Positions 7,734-16,700 of a stretch of DNA of 64,000 nt are shown here, one piece after another. Origin of the DNA: Actinomyces sp. oral taxon 171 str. F0337 (lineage in GTDB: Bacteria > Actinomycetota > Actinomycetes > Actinomycetales > Actinomycetaceae); NCBI RefSeq assembly GCF_005696555.1, contig NZ_CP040005.1, positions 186,001-250,000 of the forward strand. The letters are read 5' to 3'. Position numbers and translations under genes: made by a program. Position 1 is the first letter of the stretch. Each line of letters opens with the position of its first letter. The notes beneath the pieces are model-generated. The model worked only from the letters and a program-made list of their open reading frames with translations, was not told where the DNA came from and made no database searches.

Positions 7734-9191
7734 GTGTCCTCTTCCCCCTCTCGTGGCTGGCGCCTGCACGGCGATGGCCGGTCCATCGCTCCGGGCGAGG
7801 TCGTCGCCCCCGGTGAGCGTCTTACCTGGCCGCGCACCATCGGCATCGGTGTCCAGCACGTCGTCGCCATGTTCGGCGCCACCTTCCTGGTGCCGCTGCT
7901 GACTGGCTTCGACCCGGCGACGACGCTGTTCTTCACCGGTGTGGGCACCCTGCTGTTCCTGGGCATCACCTCCGGGCGCCTGCCCAGCTACCTGGGCTCC
8001 TCCTTCGCGCTTCTCGCCCCCATTGGAGCCGTGACCGGTTATACACGTGACAGCGGTGCTCCCCTTGATCCCCACAGGGCCGCCCTGGCGCAGGGCGGGA
8101 TCATCTCGGTGGGGCTGTGCCTGCTGGTGGTGGGCGTCATCGTCCACCTGGTCGGGTCTGCCTGGATCGACCGTCTCATGCCGCCGATCGTCACCGGCGC
8201 GATCGTCGCCCTCATCGGCTTCAACCTGGCCCCCGCGGCCTGGGGCAATGTCACGAAGGGCCCCGTGACGGCGGTCGTCACGATCGTCTCGATCCTGGTC
8301 ATCACCGTCATGTTCAAGGGCATTATCGGGCGACTGGCGATCCTCATCGGCGTGCTCATCGGCTACGCCACCGCGATGCTGCGCGGGGAGGTCAACTTCG
8401 ACAACGTCGCCAAGGCCCCCGTTCTGGGGCTGCCCGACTTCCACGCCCCGGCCTTCGACGTGCGCTACCTGGGCCTGTTCATCCCCGTGGTGCTCGTCCT
8501 CATCGCCGAGAACATCGGCCACGTCAAGTCCGTCTCCGCCATGACCGGGGAGGACCTCGACGACGTCACCGGCCGGGCCCTGTTCGCCGACGGGCTGTCC
8601 ACCATGCTCGCCGGCACCGGCGGTGGCTCGGGCACCACCACCTACGCGGAGAACATCGGCGTCATGGCCGCCACCCGCGTCTACTCCACCGCCGCCTACG
8701 TGGTGGCGGCGCTGAGCGCCCTGGGCCTGTCCCTCCTGCCGAAGTTCGGCCAGATCATCGCCACGATCCCGGCCGGTGTCCTGGGCGGGGCGGCCACTGT
8801 CCTCTACGGCATGATCGGCATGCTGGGGGTGCGCATCTGGGTGCAGAACCGCGTGGACTTCTCCGACCCGGTCAACCTCAACACGGCGGCCGTGTCCATG
8901 GTCGTGGCCATCGCCGACTACACCCTGGTTTGGGGCGACATGACCTTCAAGGGCATTGCCCTCGGCTCGGCGGCCGCCATCGGCGTCTACCACACCATGC
9001 GCTGGATCTCGAAGCTGCGCGGCACCAACCTGGAGCAGGCCTCCCCGGCCTCGGCCCCCGCCGGCACCGAGCTGGAGGGGCCGGCCTACTCCAGCCGCGC
9101 CGCTCACTCCCCCTCGGCCGCGTCCCCAGCAGAGGCCCCGACGTCGTCGAGCACCGATGGCGCTGAGGGCGCTGCTGAGAACCGCTCCTGA
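7734..9191 (+). CDS. Uracil/xanthine permease (NCS2 family)
   Basis: This 485-residue nucleobase:cation symporter-2 protein of the UraA/PbuX type should import uracil or xanthine with protons across the membrane. Family hallmarks are the opening QHVVAMFGATFLVPLLTGF, the ILVLIAENIGHVKSV-type segment (Glu-Asn-x-Gly-His in the substrate site) and GTGGGSGTTTYAENIGVMA. About 14 membrane segments fit the length, and the last 50 residues are a polar Ala/Ser tail. The GTG at 7734 is preceded by AGGAG at 7722-7726; the longer upstream open frame has no coding character. It stands alone and converges on the LytR_C gene. Substrate choice between uracil and purines is not decided. Confidence 0.9.
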   Translation: MSSSPSRGWRLHGDGRSIAPGEVVAPGERLTWPRTIGIGVQHVVAMFGATFLVPLLTGFDPATTLFFTGVGTLLFLGITSGRLPSYLGSSFALLAPIGAVTGYTRDSGAPLDPHRAALAQGGIISVGLCLLVVGVIVHLVGSAWIDRLMPPIVTGAIVALIGFNLAPAAWGNVTKGPVTAVVTIVSILVITVMFKGIIGRLAILIGVLIGYATAMLRGEVNFDNVAKAPVLGLPDFHAPAFDVRYLGLFIPVVLVLIAENIGHVKSVSAMTGEDLDDVTGRALFADGLSTMLAGTGGGSGTTTYAENIGVMAATRVYSTAAYVVAALSALGLSLLPKFGQIIATIPAGVLGGAATVLYGMIGMLGVRIWVQNRVDFSDPVNLNTAAVSMVVAIADYTLVWGDMTFKGIALGSAAAIGVYHTMRWISKLRGTNLEQASPASAPAGTELEGPAYSSRAAHSPSAASPAEAPTSSSTDGAEGAAENRS

Positions 9192-9221
9192 GCCCCTCAC
9201 TGGCAGGTGCCGCAGAAAGGC

Positions 9222-9257
9222 GGCAGCCGATGTGCCGCACCGCGTACATCGGCTGCC
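9222..9257. terminator. Hairpin terminator between convergent genes
   Basis: GGCAGCCGATGT at 9222-9233 pairs perfectly with ACATCGGCTGCC at 9246-9257 around a 12-base loop. It sits between the permease (+) and the LytR_C protein (-) and could stop transcription from both sides. Confidence 0.6.
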
Positions 9258-9318
9258 ACTCGGGCGAAGGGGGAGGGGCGTCGTCTGGGCGATCCCGCCC
9301 GGACTCGGCGGCCCCGGA

Positions 9319-9936
9319 TCAGCTGGGCTTACTCGTGGCGGCCTTGTCCGCCGGGACGCAGTCGCTGGGGGCGGTGATGGGCTTGTCGGCGCCGAGAAGC
9401 TTGATCTCGTCCGACTTCAGCGCGTTCTGCAGGTACTCCTTGCCCAGGACCACCGAGACCGTGGTGTCGCTGTCGGACAGGCTGCGATCGAGCTGCACTG
9501 TGGAGTTGGGGAAGATCTGGGCCAGGGAGTAGGCATTGATCAGGCCGCCCTTGGACGCCATGATCTGGACCTCGCCGTTGTAGATGCCTCCGGGCCAGTC
9601 GTTCGCCGAGGTGATATGCAGGTCCGCCTCCTTCAGATCCTGCTGCACCGTGGTGGCCAGGCCCACCGATTCGGAGCCGTTGTAGATGTTGATCTTCTCG
9701 ATCGTGGTGACGTCGACGGTCTTGGCGCCGCTGGGCGGGCAGGGCTGGGGCACGTAGGTCGCCGTGCTCTTGGGCTGCGAGAAGCCCGGGTTGTAGGCGG
9801 GCAGGATGCCCAGCGATACCAGGAGGCTCACGGCGACAGCGACCACCATGACAGCCAGGATGGTGCCGATGACGGTGGCCTGACGGTGCTGCATGTGCCG
9901 CCGGTACTCGGTGCGCGGATCTGCGGGACTACTCAC
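9319..9936 (-). CDS. LytR C-terminal domain membrane protein
   Basis: The protein is about 205 residues long, with a basic N-terminus, one transmembrane helix (VIGTILAVMVVAVAVSLLVS) and an extracellular LytR_C domain. That domain runs from about TVDVTTIEKINIYNGSESV to QNALKSDEIKLLG. LytR_C domains accompany cell-wall polymer ligases, but here the catalytic LCP domain is absent; stand-alone copies of this type are common in actinobacteria and of unknown role. I choose the GTG at 9934-9936 over the GTG at 9963. It follows the small conserved gene at 10052-10390 on the same strand, a neighbour relationship I recall from other actinobacteria. Confidence 0.75.
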   Translation of the reverse strand: MSSPADPRTEYRRHMQHRQATVIGTILAVMVVAVAVSLLVSLGILPAYNPGFSQPKSTATYVPQPCPPSGAKTVDVTTIEKINIYNGSESVGLATTVQQDLKEADLHITSANDWPGGIYNGEVQIMASKGGLINAYSLAQIFPNSTVQLDRSLSDSDTTVSVVLGKEYLQNALKSDEIKLLGADKPITAPSDCVPADKAATSKPS

Positions 9937-10051
9937 GCGAACCAGAGTAATGGACGACGGCACTCATCGGGTGGTGGTGGGCTCGATGTGACATGGGACC
10001 GAGCCGCGGCCCGTGGGCCTCGTGTGAGTTACTGAGTGCCGCCGGTGAGGG

Positions 10052-10390
10052 TCAGGCGCTCGGCGGCGCAGGGGCGAGCCGCGGCACCCCGTCCTCCGTG
10101 ACCTCCAGGATGCGGGCGTGGATCGCGGTGCGTCCCTGCAGGGCGGCGCGCAGTGCCCGGTGCAGGCCGGTCTCCAGGTAGAGGTCCCCCTTGAAGGAGA
10201 CGACGTGGGCGAACAGGTCACCGTAGAAGGTGGAGTCGTCATCCAGGAGGCTGCGCAGATCAAGGGTCGCGCGGGTGGTGGTGAGGTCAGCCAGGCGGAT
10301 CTGTCGAGGTGCGATGACGGCCCAATCGCGCTGAGTGGTGACCCCGTGGTCGGGGTAGGGGGGCCTCTCTCGCACTGCCTTGAAGATCAC
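10052..10390 (-). CDS. Conserved actinobacterial protein (often labelled VapB-like)
   Basis: This 112-residue protein belongs to a family conserved across actinobacteria, recognised by MIFKAV at the start, PYPDHG, and the core STFYGDLFAHVVSFKGDL followed by YLETGLHRALRAALQGR. Databases often call it a VapB-family antitoxin. I see no AbrB or ribbon-helix-helix DNA-binding motif and no toxin partner, so I do not accept that role. The core resembles a ParB/sulfiredoxin-type fold pattern, which is only an inference. It lies directly upstream of the LytR_C gene on the same strand. Confidence 0.7.
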   Translation of the reverse strand: MIFKAVRERPPYPDHGVTTQRDWAVIAPRQIRLADLTTTRATLDLRSLLDDDSTFYGDLFAHVVSFKGDLYLETGLHRALRAALQGRTAIHARILEVTEDGVPRLAPAPPSA

Positions 10391-10746
10391 GGCAACATTC
10401 TAGTGAATGAAGCGACCGGAGGTGTGTGGGGGAGCCGTGGGCCGCCCAACACCCCAGCCCGTCCGCGGTGCTGGTCCGCCGGGGTGGACCTTCTGCGTAC
10501 TCCTCCGAGGAGGGGGGGACCATTCCGTTATCTGTCTCACTAGATGGAATGTGTCCTGTAGAACGGTCATTTCGTCATCTCTCTGTGATTGGCGTTATCA
10601 CTGCGATATCTGGTGGTTTGCTGGGAAGATGGGACGTCTGATGCCGGAAATCGGCGGGACGCCTGACTTTCTGACTGTTCCCCTCCTCTTCGGGGCTCTA
10701 GTACCGTGTTGGCTGCACCGACCTCGACCGAAAGGATGCCGCAGCC
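10391..10746. other. Intergenic region with lipoprotein promoter
   Basis: This 356-base stretch has no credible gene. It separates divergent genes and must carry both promoters. For the plus-strand lipoprotein a TAGTAC near 10698-10703 is the best -10 candidate, and GAAAGGATG near 10730 supplies the ribosome site. The block 10540-10640 is markedly AT-richer than its surroundings. Confidence 0.4.
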
Positions 10747-11811
10747 ATGACCATCGCGGTCCGCCGAAGCGGCTTCACCATTCCCCTGTCCCTCGTCGTT
10801 CTCACCTCGACCGCCATGCTCCTGGCCGGTTGTCAGTCCGGCGGTGCCTCCGACGCCAATCAGCAGGGCACTACGGGCTCATCTGCGAAGGCGCAGTCGA
10901 CGGCCAGCGCCGAGGCGACCTCCGGGCAGAAGGCGGGGCACGCCTCTCCTCGCATCCCGAGCCCCACCGGTAAGGGCTCCAACAACTCATCCGCGCAGCA
11001 GCCCTCCTCCGGCTCTCAGTCCCGCCCTGCGAGCCCGCGGGCCAGTGAGCCCCGGCCCGCCGCCGGCGGGAACGGCGCCACCAAGGTGGCGGCCTCCGGC
11101 AAGACGGACGCTCCGAGCCAGCAGAGCGGCAGTGCCTCCAAGGCCCCGCAGGCTCAGGGCAACGCGAACAACGCCGGCGGGGCCCACGCCGGGACCGCTC
11201 AGAAGCCGCAGCCCGCGGCTCCTGAGGCGCAGAAGTCCTCCGAGGCCGCCCAGCCCGCGCAGGCTCCCTCCGACAGCTCTGACAAGTCGGCCGACAAACC
11301 GGCCGATCAGGCCATCGACAAGCCTGCTGACGCACCGGCTGACAAGGACGCTACCGCGCAGGCGCCCTCCGAGCCTGCCGCCCCCGCTGATGAGTCGGCC
11401 GGTCAGGCCACGTCCTTCGTTCCGGACAACCTCGTCTCGGAGAAGACGGCCATGATCGTGTCGCCGTCGGGCAACATCGGCTGCGACCTGTCCGCCCACT
11501 TCGCCGGCTGCGGTGTGCTGTCCTACCGCTCCGACGGCACCTACGGCCGGGACGAGGCGGGCTCGCCGAAGTGGTGGTTCGACCTCAGCTCCGGGGGCAC
11601 TCCGCAGCTCGGCGGCCGCAGCGAGGGCGCTTTCTCGCTCGATGAGGCCTTCCGCGGTGGCGGGGCCTCCTCGCCCCAGGTGGTGGAGTACGGTCAGTCC
11701 GTCACCTTCGGGTCCTGGGTGTGCAGCTCCGAGGAGACCGGCATGACCTGCCGTAACACCGAGACCGGCCACGGCGTCTTCCTCAGCTCCGCGCGCTACG
11801 AGACCTTCTGA
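10747..11811 (+). CDS. Secreted lipoprotein with Ala/Pro/Ser stalk
   Basis: This 354-residue exported lipoprotein has a type II signal peptide ending MLLAGC, so Cys29 is lipidated. Residues 30-235 form a low-complexity Ala/Ser/Pro/Lys/Gln stalk that includes a (D/A)KPADQAIDKPADAPADK stretch. The C-terminal 120 residues form a compact domain starting MIVSPSGNIGCDLSAHFAGC and ending TGMTCRNTETGHGVFLSS. This domain recurs in actinobacterial surface proteins, with conserved Cys pairs and a WWFDL/SWVC core; its function is not known. The stalk would carry it through the thick wall. An AAGGA ribosome site precedes the ATG. Confidence 0.8.
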   Translation: MTIAVRRSGFTIPLSLVVLTSTAMLLAGCQSGGASDANQQGTTGSSAKAQSTASAEATSGQKAGHASPRIPSPTGKGSNNSSAQQPSSGSQSRPASPRASEPRPAAGGNGATKVAASGKTDAPSQQSGSASKAPQAQGNANNAGGAHAGTAQKPQPAAPEAQKSSEAAQPAQAPSDSSDKSADKPADQAIDKPADAPADKDATAQAPSEPAAPADESAGQATSFVPDNLVSEKTAMIVSPSGNIGCDLSAHFAGCGVLSYRSDGTYGRDEAGSPKWWFDLSSGGTPQLGGRSEGAFSLDEAFRGGGASSPQVVEYGQSVTFGSWVCSSEETGMTCRNTETGHGVFLSSARYETF

Positions 11812-11841
11812 GTCGGACCTGACTGTATTCCGATCGCGCGT

Positions 11842-11874
11842 ATGCTCGCCCCGGTTCCCAACCGGGGCGAGCAT
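11842..11874. terminator. 15-bp perfect hairpin, 3-nt loop
   Basis: Positions 11842-11856 pair perfectly with 11860-11874 around the loop CCC. It lies 30 bases after the lipoprotein stop and 27 bases before the next start. There is no T-run. It may terminate the lipoprotein transcript or act in the leader of the membrane-protein gene. Confidence 0.6.
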
Positions 11875-11900
11875 GCTTCCATGTCCAGAAAGAAGACACC

Positions 11901-12650
11901 GTGTCCGAGTCTTTTGAAGCTCCTGGCGCGTCGAGCGGTGCTGGCCACTACGGCTACATGCCCCCGGCGCCGGGCTTCGACGGGGCCTACGGCTGCCAGC
12001 AGCTACCCGTCTCCATGGTCCTCGCGCAGCCTCCGGTGCCGCGGATCGAGGTGGGTGATGCCTTGAAATGGGCCTGGGCCAAGACCTTCGCCAATCCCCT
12101 CATCATCGCCTGGATCCCGCTGAGCCTCCTGGCAATGGCGCTGGTGGTGTCCGGACTTGTCAGCGTGGTCGGTGAGGACAATGGCGCGCTCATTGCCGCG
12201 ATCGGGATTCCGATGGCGCTGCTCTGGGGGCTGATGGTGGCGCTGGGTCTCTATACCGCCGCGCTTCGGATCGCCCGCGGGGAGAAGGTGACGCTCCGCT
12301 CCCTCGTTGTGCCTCCTCATGGCTTCGACGCGGCTGCCGCGCTCGTGCTCGTCGGTCTTGCGGGCTCCATCGCCTCCCTCTTCCCCCTCGGAGGCCTGGT
12401 GGTCGGCTACTTCTGCTGGGTGGCGGTGGTCGTTGTCATGAACGAGGGATGCTCCTGCTTCAAGGCGATTGGTCGCTCATACCGTCTCATGAGGCAAGGC
12501 GGTAATGCGCCGCTGCTGGCGCTCACCATCATCCCCGTCTACTTCGGTGGGCTGCTGACCGTCATAGGGCTGCTCGTGGTCATCCCGATGATCTTTCTCA
12601 TGACGGTCTATGTCTACATGCGTATGTCCGGTGGTGACGTAGCGCGTTGA
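11901..12650 (+). CDS. Polytopic membrane protein, 249 aa
   Basis: A Gly/Pro/Tyr-rich N-terminus of about 55 residues is followed by a conserved-looking amphipathic stretch (VGDALKWAWAKTFANPLIIAW) and five or six hydrophobic segments. The plan resembles the DUF975 / GDPD-membrane-domain type of small integral proteins, which start with a helix ending in W.K...N. I cannot assign a function. The GTG at 11901 has AGAAAGAAG upstream. It sits between the lipoprotein gene and a convergent TetR-family gene; either neighbour could be functionally linked, but nothing shows it. Confidence 0.65.
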   Translation: MSESFEAPGASSGAGHYGYMPPAPGFDGAYGCQQLPVSMVLAQPPVPRIEVGDALKWAWAKTFANPLIIAWIPLSLLAMALVVSGLVSVVGEDNGALIAAIGIPMALLWGLMVALGLYTAALRIARGEKVTLRSLVVPPHGFDAAAALVLVGLAGSIASLFPLGGLVVGYFCWVAVVVVMNEGCSCFKAIGRSYRLMRQGGNAPLLALTIIPVYFGGLLTVIGLLVVIPMIFLMTVYVYMRMSGGDVAR

Positions 12651-12716
12651 CTGTGGTGGCCGGGCTGACTGGGGTGATCACGCCGACGGTGGCTGCTGCG
12701 TCTCTGTCCGGTTGAC

Positions 12717-13427
12717 TCACCTGGGGCGCAACGGGCCGGTGAGGTAGTGCTGGATCGTCGGCCCGACGACCTCCACCAGATGGTCGACGCTGGCGCTTGC
12801 GACGGGTTCCAGGCGCAGCACGTAGCGGATCATGGCCAGTCCCACCAGCTGGGACCCGGCCAGGGTGGCCCTCTCTCGTGCTGATATCCCCGACAGGCCC
12901 GACTGCTTGAGGGCCTCGGCCATGGGGGTGGCGATCTGCTCGGTCGCGTAGCTCTGGATCGCCTCTGGGGAGCTGACGTCCGTGGCCATCCACCGCAGCA
13001 GGGTGCGGAAGGTCGCCCCACCGGCGGCATCGTCCCAGGCGGTCAGTGACAGCCTCACCAGGCGGGGGCCGGCTGAGCGCAGGTCCCCGCTGACGACGGC
13101 CGCGATCTCCTCGCTCGCCCGTACCCTCAGGTTGACGGCCGCCCCGAACAGATCGCCCTTGGAACCGAAGTAGTACGACACGAGTGCCGGGTCCACCCCG
13201 GCCGTGCGGGCCACTGCCCGGATCGTCGTGCCCTCGTAGCCCAGGGCCAGGAACGACTCGCGCGCGGCGGTCAGGATCGCATCCCGCGTGGAGGGTGGCT
13301 GGGTGCTGCCGGTCGTCGGCCGACGCCGGGGTCCTCGGCGTCGTGTGTGACCAGGGCGGGGGTGATCGAGCCTCACCTCCTCGGGCGAGGCGCTCGGCTG
13401 TGGAGCGCTGAGGGCATCACTGGTCAC
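12717..13427 (-). CDS. TetR-family transcriptional regulator
   Basis: This 236-residue protein has a long basic, disordered N-terminus (residues 1-45) followed by a TetR helix-turn-helix. DAILTAARESFLALGYEGTT, IRAVARTAGVDPALVSYYF and GSKGDLF span about residues 49-94. The C-terminal helical domain has the arrangement of the TetR_C group that carries an FRTLLRWM segment. It probably represses itself or a neighbour through ligand-controlled DNA binding. It converges on the membrane protein at 11901-12650 and is divergent from the giant activase gene at 13788, which makes that gene a possible target across the 360-base intergenic region. Confidence 0.85.
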   Translation of the reverse strand: MTSDALSAPQPSASPEEVRLDHPRPGHTRRRGPRRRPTTGSTQPPSTRDAILTAARESFLALGYEGTTIRAVARTAGVDPALVSYYFGSKGDLFGAAVNLRVRASEEIAAVVSGDLRSAGPRLVRLSLTAWDDAAGGATFRTLLRWMATDVSSPEAIQSYATEQIATPMAEALKQSGLSGISARERATLAGSQLVGLAMIRYVLRLEPVASASVDHLVEVVGPTIQHYLTGPLRPR

Positions 13428-13787
13428 TCCAGGAGATTACGAGTGCCGCTGCTGCCCGTGGTGACCAGTCCTGCAGAAACCGGAGAAGTTCCGGGAGAAC
13501 ACAGCACTTGATCGGGGTCAGCGAACCCGAGAGGGTGTGACGGTCGCCCTATTTTTAGGGAAGTTTATCGGTGCGATATTCAACGTTGTTCAGGTTCTTG
13601 GAGTGGGCGTCACATAACCGCAGGAGATTCTGGCCGTCATTGCACCAAGAAGTCGAGGTGGTGGAGGGCGGGTCGCACGGTCATTTCAACACCGTTGAGA
13701 CTGATGGTTCGCCTCGATACGGTGGGGTCCAGCCCACATCGTCGTCGGCTCACAGAGGGTCGGCGTAGGCGCGCGCCGAGGTGAAGC
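13428..13787. promoter_or_regulatory. Divergent regulatory region, TetR / activase
   Basis: This 360-base gene-free region separates the TetR gene from the activase gene. It contains an AT-rich block (CCCTATTTTTAGGGAAG near 13551-13567, itself a short palindrome CCCTA/TAGGG). A weak FNR/CRP-like site, TTGAT-N4-GTCAG, begins at 13508. No -35/-10 pair is clear enough to fix. Confidence 0.4.
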
Positions 13788-16700
13788 ATGTCTGTTCCCG
13801 ATCCTGTCTCCATCTCGCGGAGGTTTGCCTCCTCCGCGACCACGGGGTCGGTTGCGCAGTCGGTGGACCTGGGCTGTGACGGTCGTGCCCCGGCAGACGG
13901 CACCAGTGCCCTACGGATGGGGTTGGATATCGGCTCGACCACCATCAAGCTGGTCCTTCTCCCTGAGCGTCTGCCCGAGGTGCCTGCGGGTGCCCCGGCC
14001 GACTCGGCGTCGGGGAGTCCGGTGTCGCCGGTGTTTGCTGAGTACCGTCGTCACAACGCGGATGTGCGTGGTGAGCTGACCCGGTTGCTGGAGGAGGTCG
14101 GCCGGGCATATCCGGGCGCCGTCGTGCGTGGGGCGGTGACCGGCAGCGCCGGGCTGTCCCTGGCCACCCTCATGGGTCTGCCCTTCGTTCAGGAGGTCAT
14201 CGCCGAGACCGAGACGGTGCGCGTGTGCGATCCGCGGGCCGACGTCGTCATCGAGCTCGGTGGTGAGGACGCCAAGATCACCTACCTCCACCCCACCCCC
14301 GAGCAGCGCATGAACGGCACCTGCGCGGGCGGTACCGGTGCCTTCATCGATCAGATGGCTCAGCTCCTTCACACCGACGCCGCCGGCCTGGACGATATGG
14401 CCTCGCGCCACACGACCCTCTACCCCATCGCCTCGCGCTGCGGCGTCTTCGCCAAGTCCGACCTCCAGCCGCTCATCAACCAGGGTGCTGCGAGTGAGGA
14501 CCTGGCTGCCTCCGTCCTTCAGGCCGTCGTCACCCAGACCATTGCGGGCCTGGCCTGCGGGCGTCCCATCCGTGGCCACGTCATGTTCCTGGGCGGGCCG
14601 CTGCACTTCCTGCCCCAGCTGCGCGCCGCCTTCGAGCGGACCCTGGCGGACCAGGTCGACTCCTTCACATGCCCCGACAACGCCCAGCTCTACGTCGCCA
14701 TCGGCGCCGCCCTGCTCTCCTCGGGCGAGCCGACGCCGATCTCCGAGCTGTCCACCCGCCTGGCCACCCGCAAGGCCCTGTCCCTGGGCACCTCCCGGAT
14801 GCGCCCGCTGTTCAAGGACGCCGCCGAGCTGGAGGCCTTCCGCGAGCGGCACGCCCGCGCGCACATTGAGCGGGCCCACTGGCCGGTCCCCGAGAAGCCC
14901 TCCGAGGAGAGCGGACCTGAGCCGGACGTACCGGACGACGAGCTCGACGGTATCGACGACGAGGGACCCCATGCGGCCTCGGCGTCGGGGACGGGCGGGG
15001 AGTTCCGGGACGGTGACTGCTTCCTGGGGATCGACGCCGGCTCGACGACGATCAAGGCCGTGGTCCTGGACGGGCGCGGGCGGATCGTGTGGGAGCACTA
15101 CGCCGGCAACGAGGGCGACCCGGTGACGGCCGCCGTGGAGATCCTGCGCCGCATCCACCGCGAGATGCCTGATGGCGTGCGGATCGTGCGCTCCTGCGTC
15201 ACCGGTTACGGGGAGTCCCTGGTCAAGGCGGCGCTGCGCATCGACGAGGGCGTCGTCGAGACGATGGCGCACTACCGGGCGGCGGCCTACCTCAACCCCG
15301 GGGTCACCTCGGTCATCGACATCGGCGGCCAGGACATGAAGTACCTGCGCATCAAGGGCGACGCCATCGACTCCATCAGCGTCAACGAGGCCTGCTCGGC
15401 CGGCTGCGGCTCCTTCCTGCAGACCTTCGCCCGGTCCATGGGGCTGGAGATCGTTGAGTTCGCCGAGGCCGCCCTGCACGCCGAGCGGCCGGTGGACCTG
15501 GGCAGCCGCTGCACCGTGTTCATGAACTCCTCGGTCAAGCAGGCCCAGCGCGAGTCGGCCACGGTGGGGGAGATCAGTGCGGGCCTGTCCTACTCGGTGG
15601 TGCGCAATGCCCTGTACAAGGTCATCAAGCTCAAGGACGCCGACCAGCTCGGCGAACGGGTCTCGGTCCAGGGCGGCACCTTCCTCAATGACGCGGTGCT
15701 GCGGGCCTTCGAGCTGCTCACCGGCCGGGAGGTGGTGCGCCCCGACATCGCCGGCCTCATGGGCTGCTTCGGTGCGGCCCTGAGCGCCCGGGCCACCTAC
15801 GGCGGCGTGCCCTCGGGCCTCATGAGCCTGGGCGAGCTCTCCCGCTTCAGCCTGACCACCGAGACCGCCACCTGCAAGCTGTGCCAGAACCACTGCCAGT
15901 TGACCATCACCACCTTCAACGACGGTCAGCGCCACATCTCCGGCAACCGCTGCGAGCGGGGCGCCACCCAGGAGCGGCGCGCCACCAAGTCCGACCTGCC
16001 CAACCTCTACGACTACAAGTACAAGCGGGCCTTCTCCTACCGGCGCCTGCGCGAGGGCGCGGCCACGCGCGGGGACATCGGCATCCCCAGGGTGCTGGGC
16101 ATGTACGAGAACTACCCCCTGTGGTTCACGGTGCTCACCTCGCTGGGCTTCCGCGTCATGATCTCGGGGCGCTCCAACCACGAGCTCTTCGAGTCCGGCA
16201 TGGACACGATCCCCTCGGAGAACGTCTGCTACCCGGCCAAGCTCGCCCACGGGCACATCGAGGCCCTCATCGCCAAGGGCATCACGACGATCTGGTTCCC
16301 CTGCGTCTTCTACGAGCGCGAGCTCGTCCAGGGCGTCGCCGACCACTTCAACTGCCCGATCGTGGCCACCTACCCCGAGGTCATCCGCAACAACGTCGAG
16401 GCCGTACGCGACGGGCGGCCCCACGGTGGCGAGGGCGCCGACGGCGCTGAGGGAGGAGCAGGTTCCGGAGGCTCGGGCGTGCGAATGCTCTCCCCCTTCC
16501 TCAACCTGGCCGACCCCGCCACCCTGGCCGAACGGCTCGTCGAGGTCTTCGCCGACTGGGGCGTCACCCTGCCCGAGGCGCGCCGGTCCGTGGCCGCCGG
16601 CTTCGCCGAGGACGCCGCCTTCAAGGCCGACGTGCGCGCCGAGGGCCGCCGCGCCCTGAGGTGGATGGAGGATAACGGCCGCAAGGGAATCGTCCTGGCC

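Noticed and set aside
7728..9200. 490-codon frame antisense to the permease
   Set aside because: No hydrophobic segments or motifs; the plus strand encodes an unambiguous NCS2 permease.
10052..10390. VapB-type antitoxin
   Set aside because: The label exists for this family but I see no DNA-binding motif or PIN-domain toxin nearby.
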